A DNA stretch of 64,000 nt from Nitzschia sp. DOCU1 (GCA_951394045.1 OX595994.1:1426001-1490000); one strand, 5' to 3'. Numbered from the stretch's first letter, positions 1-10,208 are shown. The notes: generated by a model from the sequence alone, not told the origin. Numbers and translations: made by a program.

Positions 1-1
1 A

Positions 2-1212
2 CTGCGGATTTCGATGCAGGAAAGAGACGGTGGAGGCTACGTTGCTTACTTCGCGCGAGAAGACAAGAAGCTAAGCACAGGGCTGGACTCTGCTGACTCA
101 GAGGACAAGACGCTGGAGGGTATGAAAGGGTGGGTGCAGAAATACATGTCGCTTACAAGGTTCAAGCAGATTCGTGGGGCCTTCCACCCCATGGACAAGG
201 TTGCCGGATACGGTGGCGACAAGTGTTACCAGTTACGTGAGGCGTTGAATAACCTAAATGCAGCCTCAAAGAGGACCTTTCATCCTGGTCCTAATTTGGC
301 ATTCGATGAAGGCGGCGTTTCTTGCCGTAGCCGTTTGTGTCCCGTCCGCCAATATAACAAATCGAAGCCTCAGCCCTACCGTGTCGATTTCTTCATCCTC
401 GCAGACTCAGTAACTTATGCAATCCTACATATGGATGTGTACCAAGGAAAGAATGAGTGTAACTCGTTCATTGAAGAAGAGGCCCAGTCACTGCCAACAA
501 CACAAAAGGCTGTGGTAAATGCAGCATTGCAGAGGGGACTCCACGATGAAGGATTGGAACATGGCTACTGGACTCTGAGTATGGATAATCGCTACCAGTG
601 CCCAGAACTGGCAGTCAGGCTACGAGATCGCTGCCACTTGCTCTCAACTGGGACATGCAAGCAGTCAAGGAAGGGTTGGCCAAAGAATCTGATGACGATG
701 CCGGACAGAGGCAAACGAGGTGAATCCCTAATAGCCTACGATAAAGTGAACGACATTGTCTGCATGCAATGGCGGGACAATAAAGTTGTCAAAGTTTGCT
801 CAAGTATAACCAATGTCGCAGAAGAAGACGTCGGTCGACCAGAAGGAAACACCGTGCGGATGCTCAGGGTTCCAAGGGCGTTGCGTCACTACCACCGGTA
901 CATGGGTGGCGTGGCGTAGACAGAGGAGATCAAATGAGGATGCACCATGGCGGCTGGGCCCGAAAAGAGCACTTCAAAAAATGGTATAAAAAAGCGTTCT
1001 TTGCAGTGCTTGACTGCATGCTCCTCAACACCCTCATCGCATGGAATTTGTCTGTTGACGAGCCAGGAATGAATCGTCGTCGACACTTTAGCAGACATGA
1101 TTTCTATTCATGGATGGCGGACAATTTCTTGAACTACGAAGATGAGAAACAGGAGGCTGGCCGACTACTTTGTACTGCAGGTAGAAATCGTCGAAGCTGG
1201 TCGACGAAATGA
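2..1212 (+). pseudogene. piggyBac-type transposase, frameshifted and cut by the window edge
   Basis: Remnant of a DDE transposase of the piggyBac (DDE_Tnp_1_7) family. The first frame (2-919) carries the signature FDEG (Asp near residue 98, counting from the ATG at 14), a QYN-x-KP stretch and MDN (Asp near residue 191), matching the first two catalytic Asp positions of the family. The third, in the motif GGVDRGDQ, is in another frame (796-1212). The break is a tandem duplication of GTGGC (906-910 and 911-915), which shifts the frame and gives TAG at 917-919; one copy fewer would make the frames continuous. The open frame reaches the left edge, so the N-terminus is outside the window. No Cys-rich C-terminal domain is visible. 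It is probably inactive unless the duplication is a sequencing or assembly error. Family call confident; boundaries of the element not seen. Confidence 0.85.
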
Positions 1213-1289
1213 ACAAGCAATTCACTATTATGCAGAGCGGGGACTCCCCCCGCAGATGCGCGAACAATCCAAGGATTTGCTATGATCGT

Positions 1290-1333
1290 GGTCTCAGTCT
1301 CACAGAGGCTCGTGGGTGCCTCTAGTTGAGACC
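1290..1333. repeat. imperfect hairpin after the transposase remnant
   Basis: GGTCTCA (1290-1296) and GAGG (1305-1308) can pair with CCTC (1319-1322) and TGAGACC (1327-1333). A TTAA, the piggyBac target tetranucleotide, lies just beyond at about 1338-1341. It could be subterminal transposon sequence, but the usual CCC/GGG next to TTAA is missing, so this is only suggestive. Confidence 0.3.
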
Positions 1334-1393
1334 TAGCTTAACTCGTCGCTGCTAGGCGTATTGTGGAAGGTAAAAGCAGGCGTAGCAACCTCG

Positions 1394-2746
1394 TTAGTGA
1401 TCGTAATCGTCTTCAAAGTCACCGTTGGTCGCAGCACCACCATTTACGTATTGCGGAATCTGGGCGTATTCATTCATGACGACTCCATTGTCTCCTGGGC
1501 GCCATGACACCATTTCCGTGCACCAATCATAGATTTTGTCGCAAAAGTCTTGCTGCGGCAGTATTGTAAATGGCTCTTCCATTTGGTTGGCCAACTCTTC
1601 GATACCAAACATAAAGGTCGCAATAAAGGCCGATGCCGGGATGAGCAAGATGTTGTTCCATGAACTTGCAAATTCTTTGTAAAGGGCCAACGGCACGCCG
1701 AAGGTCCAAAACAGCAAAAACCGCGCTGTGTGACGAGTGTAAAAGAGTGGTACAGGCGATGAAAGAAGTCGCTCACTGCTTCCCAAATTGTCTTCAAACT
1801 TGGTAAGAGATGCATGGAGCTGACTTTTTCGTAGGAAATGCATTGGAAGATTCTCAATGGCCACAGATAAATCGAACAATGCTCTGTTGGGCCGATGTCT
1901 AGATTCCAAGATAGTTTTGGCTTGTTCGGGAGGAAGCCGTTCGTACAGTTCCGATTGAAAGTCGTCTTCGTCATCTTTGGGCGATAAATGACGTTTCATA
2001 GATCTTACAAACGCCCAAGTACTTAACGCCAGAGCGTTCAAATCCTTTTTTCGTCGATCAGGTCCGACGCCAGGGGCCTTGTCATCGTACCATGAGACTG
2101 CCATGCGAAATAGATCGCGGGTACGGTTAATGTTCATACCCCAGTTCTTGCGGGCCTCGTCCCATCGAGCGTACCCAGTGTTTGTTCGAAAGACCAAGAG
2201 TAAACCCAACGATGCACTTGATATGTTAAATGGTGCCATGGGCAGCCACATTTTTGGAAGACAATAGGATGCAAGGATCCCAGCATGCTTGACGCCTCTA
2301 ATCCCAGTCCATTCTGAAACCAGTGCATTCCACAAGACGGTGAAGGTCGCAATTGCAGTTACGGACAATACAGGGAGTTTGATATTTGTATAGATTCCAG
2401 ATCTGAAAATCGACAGGGTTCGGCGAAACAAGCGATTTGGCGATCGGTGCTTGACCCAATCCTCGTGTGTGTAGATTGTTCGACGGTACTTTCGAGACTC
2501 TTCCCCGTAAGAAACTTTCGTCGGCATGGGGATGGGCCGAGGAAACTTTGTGTTCCCATAGAGTTTCGTGGAGTATCGCATGGCCGATTCTGGTGGTACC
2601 AGCTGCAATGCACCTAGCGAATCTTGAGATATGCTGATTGGGTGCGGGGTGATCTTTCTCGTTGAACTCACAAAAGCATTAGAAATGCCGCAAAAACAAG
2701 CTACGACGGCAAAAGCCGCCCACGGTAATCTCTTGAAAGGCAACAT
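1394..2746 (-). CDS. bestrophin-like anion channel, plastid-targeted
   Basis: Protein of 450 residues of the bestrophin/RFP-TM (UPF0187) family. The family forms pentameric anion channels; plant VCCN1 conducts chloride in thylakoids, and diatom and green-algal members are linked to bicarbonate movement. The N-terminus has a hydrophobic signal followed by SNAF-V, resembling the diatom ASAFAP cleavage motif, so a plastid location is inferred. The family core LLLVFRTNTGYARWDEARK-WG is clear near residues 180-205, preceded by a membrane segment (about 120-145). A second hydrophobic pair lies near residues 345-385, followed by EELANQMEEPF, typical of the family. Complete single-exon frame from ATG to TGA-type end, of normal family length. 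The upstream region holds TGACGT-type elements (2903-2939). Confidence 0.88.
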   Translation of the reverse strand: MLPFKRLPWAAFAVVACFCGISNAFVSSTRKITPHPISISQDSLGALQLVPPESAMRYSTKLYGNTKFPRPIPMPTKVSYGEESRKYRRTIYTHEDWVKHRSPNRLFRRTLSIFRSGIYTNIKLPVLSVTAIATFTVLWNALVSEWTGIRGVKHAGILASYCLPKMWLPMAPFNISSASLGLLLVFRTNTGYARWDEARKNWGMNINRTRDLFRMAVSWYDDKAPGVGPDRRKKDLNALALSTWAFVRSMKRHLSPKDDEDDFQSELYERLPPEQAKTILESRHRPNRALFDLSVAIENLPMHFLRKSQLHASLTKFEDNLGSSERLLSSPVPLFYTRHTARFLLFWTFGVPLALYKEFASSWNNILLIPASAFIATFMFGIEELANQMEEPFTILPQQDFCDKIYDWCTEMVSWRPGDNGVVMNEYAQIPQYVNGGAATNGDFEDDYDH

Positions 2747-3589
2747 CTTGGGGTCCGATTATCTCTATTGTCGTCCTGTGAATGATCTTCCCTGGAACCA
2801 AAATGAAGGATACACTTCAGGGTTCTCTGACTTCCGTCATCCAATCGTCGACGCTTTTCGTGACATGAAAAATCTTGCGGGTCAACATTACGCCCGGCAT
2901 GATGACGTTTTCATGTCTCGATACTCAGGCATGACGTCAGTGAAAACGACAGCAGATCTCGGTTACAGCGCTGGCAGCCGCGCTCGCGAGCGGGCACGCC
3001 TCACATTTGGTGCGACGGATGCTACCGGTAGTGGCATCTTACCAGGTAGAATAATGACGACAGCTCTTTACTATGGTTCAAATTGTAAGGAGCAAATCCA
3101 ACTCTTGATCTTGCCATGATTGTGTAAAATATTTCAGAAGCCAGGAGTATTTTCGATTTCATCGTTCAGCTTCATTGCAGTAATAGTAGATAAGGTAAAG
3201 GAGCTAGTATGACCAGCTATCTTGAGTCGAATCGATCAAAGATCCAACAGCATTGATTCATTCGATCACAACTTTTCATCGCCGCGTTCCCTGCAGGATC
3301 TCCCATTCCTCTCGTCAGCACGATGAACCGATCCAACCGGTTTCCCTGGTTTTGATAATGCTGGTGACTTTCCTTTCTCCTCATCAAACTACCTTTTGTC
3401 TATGCCAAGGCAACTTACACCTTACATCTTCTTTGAAGACTCCCCTCCATCCGCGATTCACTACCCAAGCTTCAGTTCTGCCCTGATGAGAAAGCGCGCG
3501 GGGTTGCAGTAGTGGCGGATCCGAAACCAGTCATTTTAATCGCTTCAAACACTTTGCTATCGGAAGATTTGCAGCCACGATAACAAATC
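2747..3589. other. divergent intergenic region
   Basis: 843 bp between two divergently oriented genes, presumably holding both promoters. Apart from the TGACGT elements I see only short open frames without coding character and no RNA gene. Confidence 0.5.
2903..2939. promoter_or_regulatory. two CO2/cAMP-responsive-type elements (TGACGT, TGACGTCA)
   Basis: TGACGT at 2903-2908 and the full palindrome TGACGTCA at 2932-2939 lie about 157 and 186 bp upstream of the bestrophin start. In Phaeodactylum, TGACGT/ACGTCA elements bound by a bZIP factor control the CO2-responsive carbonic anhydrase promoter. The link to this gene is inference from motif and distance. Confidence 0.45.
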
Positions 3590-5914
3590 ATGTCAGATGC
3601 AACATCTTCCAGCAGTCAAGTGCAGCGTCCAGCTATTGCTCCCGATATTCCTCAAGTGCTGACGCGCAATGTGATCCCGAAATTAACGGCAGATCTCGAT
3701 GCTAGCGATGTCGTGGAATGCTACAATTTGGTAAGATCGGCTCCCCTGCATGGGATTGCGAACGCTACCATTCATATTCATAAGACAGCACTTGGATTTC
3801 GGTATCGACCGCCGGGTGGTGCTGCATCTGGTCATCTGGAGAAACGACCCTTTGAAATGACGTTAGAATATGGACCTCAGCGCTTTGGACCCTCGTTGAA
3901 TCATGACGCTATGCCGTATATCCAAGTGTCCGAACAAGAGTCGTCCTTTATTGGGTGGGAAAATGTGGGGCGAGTCTTCTATACAACCAAAATTTTGACG
4001 GAGTCATATCTCAGTAGCTACTATATGGCATCCATGACAGGGGCTGTTCTGAACAAAATCCTAATCGAAGCGGTGGATTACGCGGAACGAAGGCGACGGT
4101 ATCAACCCTTTGCCGTCTTTTCAGTGGAAAACGGGCGCGAAGTTCGATCCTCGTCTAGTGTCGATTTTGCACAGTACGTTTGGAAGAAACTAGCAAATTT
4201 GGGGGTCGAAATCGTGCCTATTTTACCGCCTCCGATATACGAGGCTCGATTATGGGTGCGTTCTTGGGAAAAGGTGGTGCCACAGCCTTCCATTGCTAAT
4301 GAAGCGGCCGCATTTTACCAAAAACTATATCAATGTTTGGAGGCGATTGCTACCAATGATTACTCGGCGTATACACCGACGGCACAACCCACAATATCAC
4401 CGCAACCCACCGCCCTACCAACCATCTCGATATCGACGGTCGTGCCCGACGATGATAATAGTACATCGACTATTCCACAAGACGGTGAAGAAAAATTGGC
4501 ACCAGATGCGGACTCTTCGTCAGAAACTGCTGCAACTACAGACGCACCCACCTCGGCACTCACGGAGGAGCAATCGACTCAAGACGGAAATGATGGTTCC
4601 GGTGGTCGACGACGGTTCCGAAGTAGACGCGCAGAGGGTGAAGATAGTGACGACGATTATGCGCAAGAAGATGACATCTTGAACGATGAACTGATGGATA
4701 ATGATAACGCTGCAGATGACGATACTGCTGGTGGTGACAACGACCTCGCGGACAACACTGAGAATGATATTGTTGGCGCAACTCCAGAACCGATATTCGA
4801 GAAAACTACCAATCCCACTCCTACACCCCCACCGACCACGATCTCCACACCTGGCAACGCGGTGCCACCTTCAGGAGAAGACGATGTCGAGAAAGCGAAG
4901 AAGGCTGCCGCGGATGCCCAGCAAGCGGCAGACGAAGCTAAGAATGCAGCGCAGTCCGAAGGTGAAACCAAGGCGGCAGATGCAGCTCAAGCAGCTGCTA
5001 ACGCAGCTCAAGCAGCAGCCGATGCAACTTCAAATGCGGCAGCACAAGCAGCAATGGAAAGTCTTTTAAGCGGCGACGGCAGTGCCATGACATCCATTGT
5101 AACATCCTGCCTTACCAACACACAATATGATATCGCCTCGGTGGACGAAAACGGAACCGTCACGGTACACGCCTTTCTCTACCTTGATGGTTCCAATTAT
5201 TACAAGTTAAATATGACAAGTCCATATTTGGAGATCGCCAAGGTCAATCGTGGCTTGCCACAGGCGGTTACTCTCTCAGATGTCGGAGGTGGAGGAGAAT
5301 TAATAGATTTTGTGCTTGCCGTCCTCGTGCTGGGGCTGGTCCTGATGATGGGGGTGGCAATTTTGCAACAAATGGGTTTCGAGTTCTTTACGTCATTTTA
5401 TCGATGCCAGCGATGGTTTTTCAATCCACGAAAGTATGACTATGAGGGCAACACTTTTGATGATGATGATGATGATGATAACCTTTTCAACTTTGGGGAA
5501 GATGGGATTCCACTGAGTATGGGTGGTCGATTGTCCCATGTTTCTCCTATTGCTGTAAGAAACGTCCCGAATACGGGCAAGGATTGGATGTCGGACTCTC
5601 CGGAACTGCGGATTCCAGCGCTAAAACACCGAGGCAGCAGTCACAGTGATTCACGAGCCCGCTCGCCAATGGAATTGGAAATGAGTTCTTTGCCGTCTGC
5701 TCGAATGAGAACTGACTCACACGGCAGTATGTCGGATGACGAACTGGAAGTCGACTCGGCGGTGGTGCCGCAGCGACTCTATCGAGATCCTGATTTGGTG
5801 GACATGCCATATCTCAAGTCAACGTCGAAAGTGGCAGTGCCGGTAGGCTCCAGTAGCAACGGGGGTTCTGGTCATGGGAAACGCACTCTATTTGACTCGG
5901 ACTTAGAGGCGTGA
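3590..5914 (+). CDS. unknown single-pass membrane protein with Ala-rich and acidic regions
   Basis: 774 residues; I do not recognise the family. Residues 1-225 are a well-structured globular region (motifs such as ALGFRYRPPGG and VFYTTKILTESYLSSYYM). Residues about 255-425 are low complexity: a Pro/Thr stretch with repeated QPT, then Asp/Glu-rich sequence, then Pro/Thr again. Residues about 430-495 are an alanine-rich helical or coiled-coil stretch with repeated AAxAAQAA. A short domain follows (about 500-565), then one strong membrane segment (about 568-592, LIDFVLAVLVLGLVLMMGVA) and a Ser/Asp-rich tail of about 180 residues, including a GAT-repeat-coded Asp run at 5459-5478. No classical signal peptide is visible at the ATG, so the Ala-rich part may reach the membrane by an internal signal. 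Orientation and role are unknown. Confidence 0.7.
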   Translation: MSDATSSSSQVQRPAIAPDIPQVLTRNVIPKLTADLDASDVVECYNLVRSAPLHGIANATIHIHKTALGFRYRPPGGAASGHLEKRPFEMTLEYGPQRFGPSLNHDAMPYIQVSEQESSFIGWENVGRVFYTTKILTESYLSSYYMASMTGAVLNKILIEAVDYAERRRRYQPFAVFSVENGREVRSSSSVDFAQYVWKKLANLGVEIVPILPPPIYEARLWVRSWEKVVPQPSIANEAAAFYQKLYQCLEAIATNDYSAYTPTAQPTISPQPTALPTISISTVVPDDDNSTSTIPQDGEEKLAPDADSSSETAATTDAPTSALTEEQSTQDGNDGSGGRRRFRSRRAEGEDSDDDYAQEDDILNDELMDNDNAADDDTAGGDNDLADNTENDIVGATPEPIFEKTTNPTPTPPPTTISTPGNAVPPSGEDDVEKAKKAAADAQQAADEAKNAAQSEGETKAADAAQAAANAAQAAADATSNAAAQAAMESLLSGDGSAMTSIVTSCLTNTQYDIASVDENGTVTVHAFLYLDGSNYYKLNMTSPYLEIAKVNRGLPQAVTLSDVGGGGELIDFVLAVLVLGLVLMMGVAILQQMGFEFFTSFYRCQRWFFNPRKYDYEGNTFDDDDDDDNLFNFGEDGIPLSMGGRLSHVSPIAVRNVPNTGKDWMSDSPELRIPALKHRGSSHSDSRARSPMELEMSSLPSARMRTDSHGSMSDDELEVDSAVVPQRLYRDPDLVDMPYLKSTSKVAVPVGSSSNGGSGHGKRTLFDSDLEA

Positions 5915-6042
5915 GTTCTCGTGGCAGACTTGATTTGCCTCGTTGACTTCTTTCCAGAGACTCGGAAGAGTATCTCTACACATACCAAATGTGCAAGTAA
6001 CCACAATGTTATGGCTTAGCGCGTTCTACATCATCAGCCGTC

Positions 6043-7519
6043 TTATTGCTTGATAAGTTTCTTCTCGAATGAAGACAAGCCTTCCGCCAGCTTCGTCTCC
6101 TCGGCGACAATTTCCTGCGCAATCTTCTTCTCCTCGGCGACAATTTCCTGCGCCAGCTTCTTCTCCTCGGCGATAATTTCCTGCGCCAGCTTCTTCTCCT
6201 CGGCGGCAACTTCCTTCTCGAACTCAACCAAACTTTGTGTTAGCTTCTCAAAGGCGCTCTGTGCCGCTGCGGCCTCATTGCCGACGAAGACCTTTTGGGC
6301 CTTGACACTATTCACAGCATTACCCCGCAGTCGGACTGCTTGTGCCCGAGCTGCCTCTTCTGTTTGCAACAACACCTTTCCGGCGAATTTTTCTCGCAAA
6401 ACCAATGCATCGCCCTCACCAACAGTAGGACAGGAGTTGTCTGTCAGTACGAAGTCCTTGTCAAAGTCGAATCCCACCTTTTTCGCAGCAGCTCGCATCC
6501 TTGGAAGGAGTGACTCGGGCATTTTTGCATCTCGGGTGTACACGACAACTCCACCATAACCATCCCAGGCATCATTGGATCCTCGGTAATAAATGAAGGC
6601 GAAAGGGGGCACCCCGTCTTTGTTATCGTCGTACTCGAAATCCACAATGTACCAGTCATCCTTGTAGTGCAGATACTCGTTATCATGATTGATCATGTGT
6701 GCAGGGTTTTTAGGATCTTGAACAAACTGTTGCACGGCATCCCTTGTGAAGAATTCTCCATCAGGCTCCTCCACACGCCAATTCAACTTGCCGTAAAAGG
6801 TACCAGGCGAGGTCTCAGTGAAGAAGTGCACTTGGCAAGGAAAGATATCGAAGAGAGGATTCTGCCCAGCAGTGATGTACCAGCGGCCGTTCCAAAGTTT
6901 CGTATCGAACTTGGAAACGAGCTGCGACGGTGATGGCTCGGGATACAGGCCTTCGTCGGGCTTTTGCTGGACGCAGGCCATGTCAGAGACCACGCACTTA
7001 TTGAATTCGCCCACCACCGAATTTTCAAAAAGATCACCACATTTGATCTGGCATCCAATTTCGTCATCCCGGCCATTACAAGTATTAATGCAAATAACAT
7101 TCGCCAGGCACTTAGGGCTAGCAATACATTTAGCTAGTGAATATGAGTATCAATAGGAAAGGAGAAAGATGAGTTTGGAATTTTTCACGACGACCGACAC
7201 TATCGTGTTTTTTACCTAGAGGTAGTTGGCACTTGCTAAACAAGCAGGAAACAATGGCGCCAGAGTCGGATGCCATGGCCGGCACAGGACTAGACAATGT
7301 TACCATGGAAATACCGAGTGCAACCACTGAAGTCCTCAGCCCGTTTCCAATTCGTCGCAGAAGATCATTCTCGGGTCGGCTTGATTGGTCATCTTGCATG
7401 CTCGCTCGAGCAACGACAGAAGCCGATCGACTCGACATTACTTTTCGAGTCTGAGACGGTGCGAAAGCACACGTTCTCGCTGCCGCGACTGCAAGTAGAA
7501 TCAAGGTCACCGTCTTCAT
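6043..7519 (-). CDS. VDE: violaxanthin/diadinoxanthin de-epoxidase (two exons)
   Basis: Lumenal xanthophyll-cycle enzyme that, with ascorbate at low pH, removes epoxides from violaxanthin or diadinoxanthin to build photoprotective pigments. Exon 1 is 7519-7216, intron 7215-7134 (82 bp, GT-AG), exon 2 7133-6043; the join reads LPL-AKCIASPKC and gives 464 residues. The N-terminus is a signal peptide with cleavage motif CAFAP (residues 17-21), then a transit region and a second hydrophobic segment ending AMA (about 66-84), fitting thylakoid-lumen delivery. The Cys-rich domain follows, then the lipocalin core with NGRWYITAGQNP and NHDNEYLHYKDDWYI. The C-terminus is the expected Glu/Lys-rich region but is built from four 11-residue repeats coded by a 33-bp tandem repeat. 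A paralogue (VDL) is less likely because the VDE signature blocks match closely. ACGTCA sits about 190 bp upstream (7709-7714). Confidence 0.93.
6080..6211. repeat. 33-bp tandem repeat inside the VDE gene (four units)
   Basis: The string TCCTCGGCG recurs at 6098, 6131, 6164 and 6197, exactly 33 bp apart, within nearly identical units. On the minus strand each codes for 11 residues of the type EEKKLAQEIVA, lengthening the charged C-terminal helix of the enzyme. Confidence 0.9.
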
Positions 7520-8371
7520 GGTTGCCAGAGAGTGAATCTATGATAACAATAGATGAAATCTTTCGGAGGCTCCAGCGGTTCGATTGTCAATCAGGTAATC
7601 TGACTCCGCATACCAAACAGATCAGCCTTTCGCGGATCTTCTCTGAAGTTGTTTCTTGTGTTGGTAGCAAATCCACGTTGGCTTCCACGAGACTTGACGG
7701 TCGCGAGTACGTCATAGCTTCAAAGAAGCGACCAATGCGACCACATGTCATTCCTCATTCCAATAATTCCTCCGTGCTTGTTCTGCATCCGTGGAATTGG
7801 GTTGATGGTGCTTCGCCCCCATCAGACGCATCGTCATTCGAAGCGACGCACGTGTACTTTTTGCTCTCTCTCCTGAATGTCAAGATTCTCAATAATTTCT
7901 CCGCGCATGTTCTCTGTCTGTTCTCGCATCCGTACCGTACTTTTCACTCAAGGAAAGACATACCGTACTTTTTGCAATGATCGATTCCCCCTTGTCCCAT
8001 ACCCCCCTCTGCTAAGTAAGCATTCGACTATGAGAAATTATGTATTTTCATATTCTAAGTAACTCACTTTATCAGAGAAATGTACGTAAGAATACTAAAA
8101 TTCTCCGTTCTCCAATTACAGGTTTGGCGGGTATTTCACTCCAAAAATTACGGTAGCTAAATGCTTCGAAGATAGGTTATGAGCGTGTTCTTTGGACTTG
8201 TTTGACTTGCTTTTTCGCGCCAAAATATCGGATGGAATATTGCAGGGAACGCATCGTCAAAAAATCAATCACACACTCACGTCGCCATTGTCGACAATGA
8301 ACAAACGATTCCTCACCAATTTGAATTCTTCTGTAGCAAACAGTCATGGCTCTTGCTAGTCTCGACTTGAT
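7520..8371. other. intergenic region upstream of VDE
   Basis: Presumed VDE promoter. It holds ACGTCA (7709-7714) and, at 8286-8299, the perfect 14-bp palindrome CATTGTCGACAATG. The stretch 7980-8290 is AT-rich. Open frames here lack coding character. Confidence 0.4.
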
Positions 8372-8862
8372 TCATTTGAAGAGCAAAGCGAAGAATCGGA
8401 GGCTTGCGAAAATGTTGAGGCTGCCTTGAAAGCGGGTAATGCCAATGCATATCCGTACTACATGATGATGCAGACGGAAGCGTTGCCATCGAAGGAAATG
8501 TTCGACGATGGCATTTTTGTGAGCCCATTTGGGCCATGTCCGCTTTAAGGCATCCCTGTGCGAGTGAGCTGCGTGATTCTTCTTGGATCCAAACGACAAC
8601 GATTGGGCGGGGCACTACATGGGCCAGGTGTTTTTGCTGGCATACAAAGACGCGGTGCTTCGGGTGAGGCGCGGCGGAGAAGAGGGAACATGCTGAGTTG
8701 CTCAAGTCTACCAATTTGCGGAGGAATGCTACCACGTCTTTGAAAGAGGCAGGGTGGCCAAGATATAGCTCGGAGCATGTCGACTTGATCTCCTCCCCTA
8801 TTTGCTGTTTCATTTTGAATCATGCCACCGGCAGGGTTGTGGTTTCCAATACGAAGTCTTAA
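8372..8862 (+). pseudogene. decayed protein gene spread over three frames
   Basis: Three consecutive plus-strand blocks look coding but lie in different frames: 8372-8548 (containing NANAYPYYMMMQTEALPSKE), about 8586-8696 (DPNDNDWAGHYMGQVFLLAY) and 8689-8862 (STNLRRNATTSLKEAGWP and CCFILNHATGRVVVSNTKS). Each ends at a stop or where the next begins, and no convincing GT-AG pair joins them. I read this as one degraded gene of roughly 160-170 residues; I do not recognise its family. The minus-strand frame over the same bases (8313-8813) is probably its shadow. Confidence 0.4.
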
Positions 8863-8877
8863 TAGGTTTTAAACTTC

Positions 8878-9729
8878 CTATGCATTCCAGGGCCATGGAA
8901 ACAATGTGCCTGGCTTCAAGACCATCATGGAATAGAGCAAAATAATGAAGAAGCAAGAAACTACGTTGCTGAAATGGCGATTCATCACAACTTCTGGAGT
9001 GTCAACCTCTTTCCCTTCTTGGTACTGAGCGTACATTTTGTTCACAGCCTCTAGAGAAACACCCTGTGTTGACAAATCAGTGGCTGCCCACCAGCCCATG
9101 AAAGCAATCAAAGTCCAAAAAATAGCCCCAACATGGGGTGGTGCGATATTCAACCCGCCGTATCGGACAATAGACAATCCAGTTCCAGAAATCATGGAAA
9201 CCGTCAACGCAGGCACCACAATGAGCCCATCGAGTGCGGGCACTTTGTCGAACCAAAACTGAAGGACTGGCGCATTTCTGCTATTGGCAACCAACCATTC
9301 AATGCATGTAGTCAAGATGATTCCGCCGCCAAACAGCATTCCACCGATCATATGGGCAAGGAAAAATGTGCGCTCGGGGACGTGCCTCATAAACTCGGGG
9401 AAGGGACCGGTAAAGTTGTTGATCAAAATGAAGGCGCTGAGGCTTACCAACCAAATAGCAAGGGCAATGAACTCAACCTTTTGGGACTCCACGATCCACT
9501 CTCCTTCCGACGAACCAGATTCGGTCACAGAAGATGCACCATTTGTGGTGGCTACCTCCTTTGTCTCAGACTTCTCCTTCAGGTTCCACATAGAAAGTGG
9601 CGCAAGCTCGAAGTCTCGTTTAGGCGACATCGACACAGAACGAGCGACGTTGGGCAATACCCTGCCCGACGACGGCGAGAAGGCTGTCGCCACTGAAAGG
9701 AGGGAAGCCAAGAAGACTAAAGACTTCAT
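8878..9729 (-). CDS. plastid-targeted multi-pass membrane protein, DUF2269-like
   Basis: 283 residues from the ATG at 9729; the longer frame begins at TTG and is not used. The start gives a clean signal peptide (MKSLVFLASLLSVATAFSPS) ending in TAF-SPS, a diatom plastid-type cleavage site. After a Ser/Thr/Glu-rich transit region come five hydrophobic segments, roughly at residues 80-102, 118-146, 158-186, 195-215 and 250-272. The pattern, with His and Arg near helix ends (HVPERTFFLAHMIGG), recalls the predicted integral membrane family DUF2269, but this is a resemblance, not an established match. Role unknown; plastid envelope or thylakoid location inferred. Divergent from the next gene across 479 bp. 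Confidence 0.7.
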   Translation of the reverse strand: MKSLVFLASLLSVATAFSPSSGRVLPNVARSVSMSPKRDFELAPLSMWNLKEKSETKEVATTNGASSVTESGSSEGEWIVESQKVEFIALAIWLVSLSAFILINNFTGPFPEFMRHVPERTFFLAHMIGGMLFGGGIILTTCIEWLVANSRNAPVLQFWFDKVPALDGLIVVPALTVSMISGTGLSIVRYGGLNIAPPHVGAIFWTLIAFMGWWAATDLSTQGVSLEAVNKMYAQYQEGKEVDTPEVVMNRHFSNVVSCFFIILLYSMMVLKPGTLFPWPWNA

Positions 9730-10208
9730 GATGAAGTATGGGCAAGCAAACAATCACAAGATATGTGTCGACCCGGAATTATGGGAACGTCTTTGTCCCT
9801 TCCTACTCCCGAAAGAAGTCTGTGGCACTTTTCCTGATGGCATTTCCGAAAGATGAATACATGGACGACGTGGTGCGTGTGAAATACGTGAGTGCGTGAA
9901 AGCTATTACTATTAATACCGGTAGGGGAGAGCGAACCACCGGAGAATCTTTTTCGACGACACGTCACAGATCATGACTCACGTACTATCCTGCAATCCTG
10001 ATAGTGAGATGTTCACCTAATTTTTTTTTTTCAGAAAGGACCGTCATGGATCAGGACGGATTCATACCGAAGAACTTCTTATAGCACTCTCGAAACATTA
10101 ACACTTCGAAACCATTTTCTTCGTGTCGAGCAAACCAACAAACTCAGGTTGACTTCAAAGCCACTCAAAAGTGTATCGACCCAGGCTATTTACCTTTAAA
10201 AAGAAGAA
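9730..10208. other. divergent promoter region of two plastid-protein genes
   Basis: 479 bp separating two start codons on opposite strands; both products carry plastid-type presequences, so a shared regulatory region is possible. Contains a run of about a dozen T at 10020-10032. No other element recognised. Confidence 0.4.

Noticed and set aside
2631..3119. 162-residue plus-strand protein overlapping the bestrophin start
   Set aside because: Its first part is antisense to the bestrophin signal region and the rest lies in the promoter; no domain seen.
7576..7586. tRNA B-box-like GGTTCGATTGT
   Set aside because: No A box, anticodon arm or acceptor pairing at suitable distances.
7297..7980. 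227-residue plus-strand protein upstream of VDE
   Set aside because: It begins antisense to VDE exon 1 and has no recognisable domain or compositional sign of coding.
8313..8813. 166-residue minus-strand protein
   Set aside because: It has an ATG but low coding character, and the opposite strand holds three blocks that look like decayed protein.
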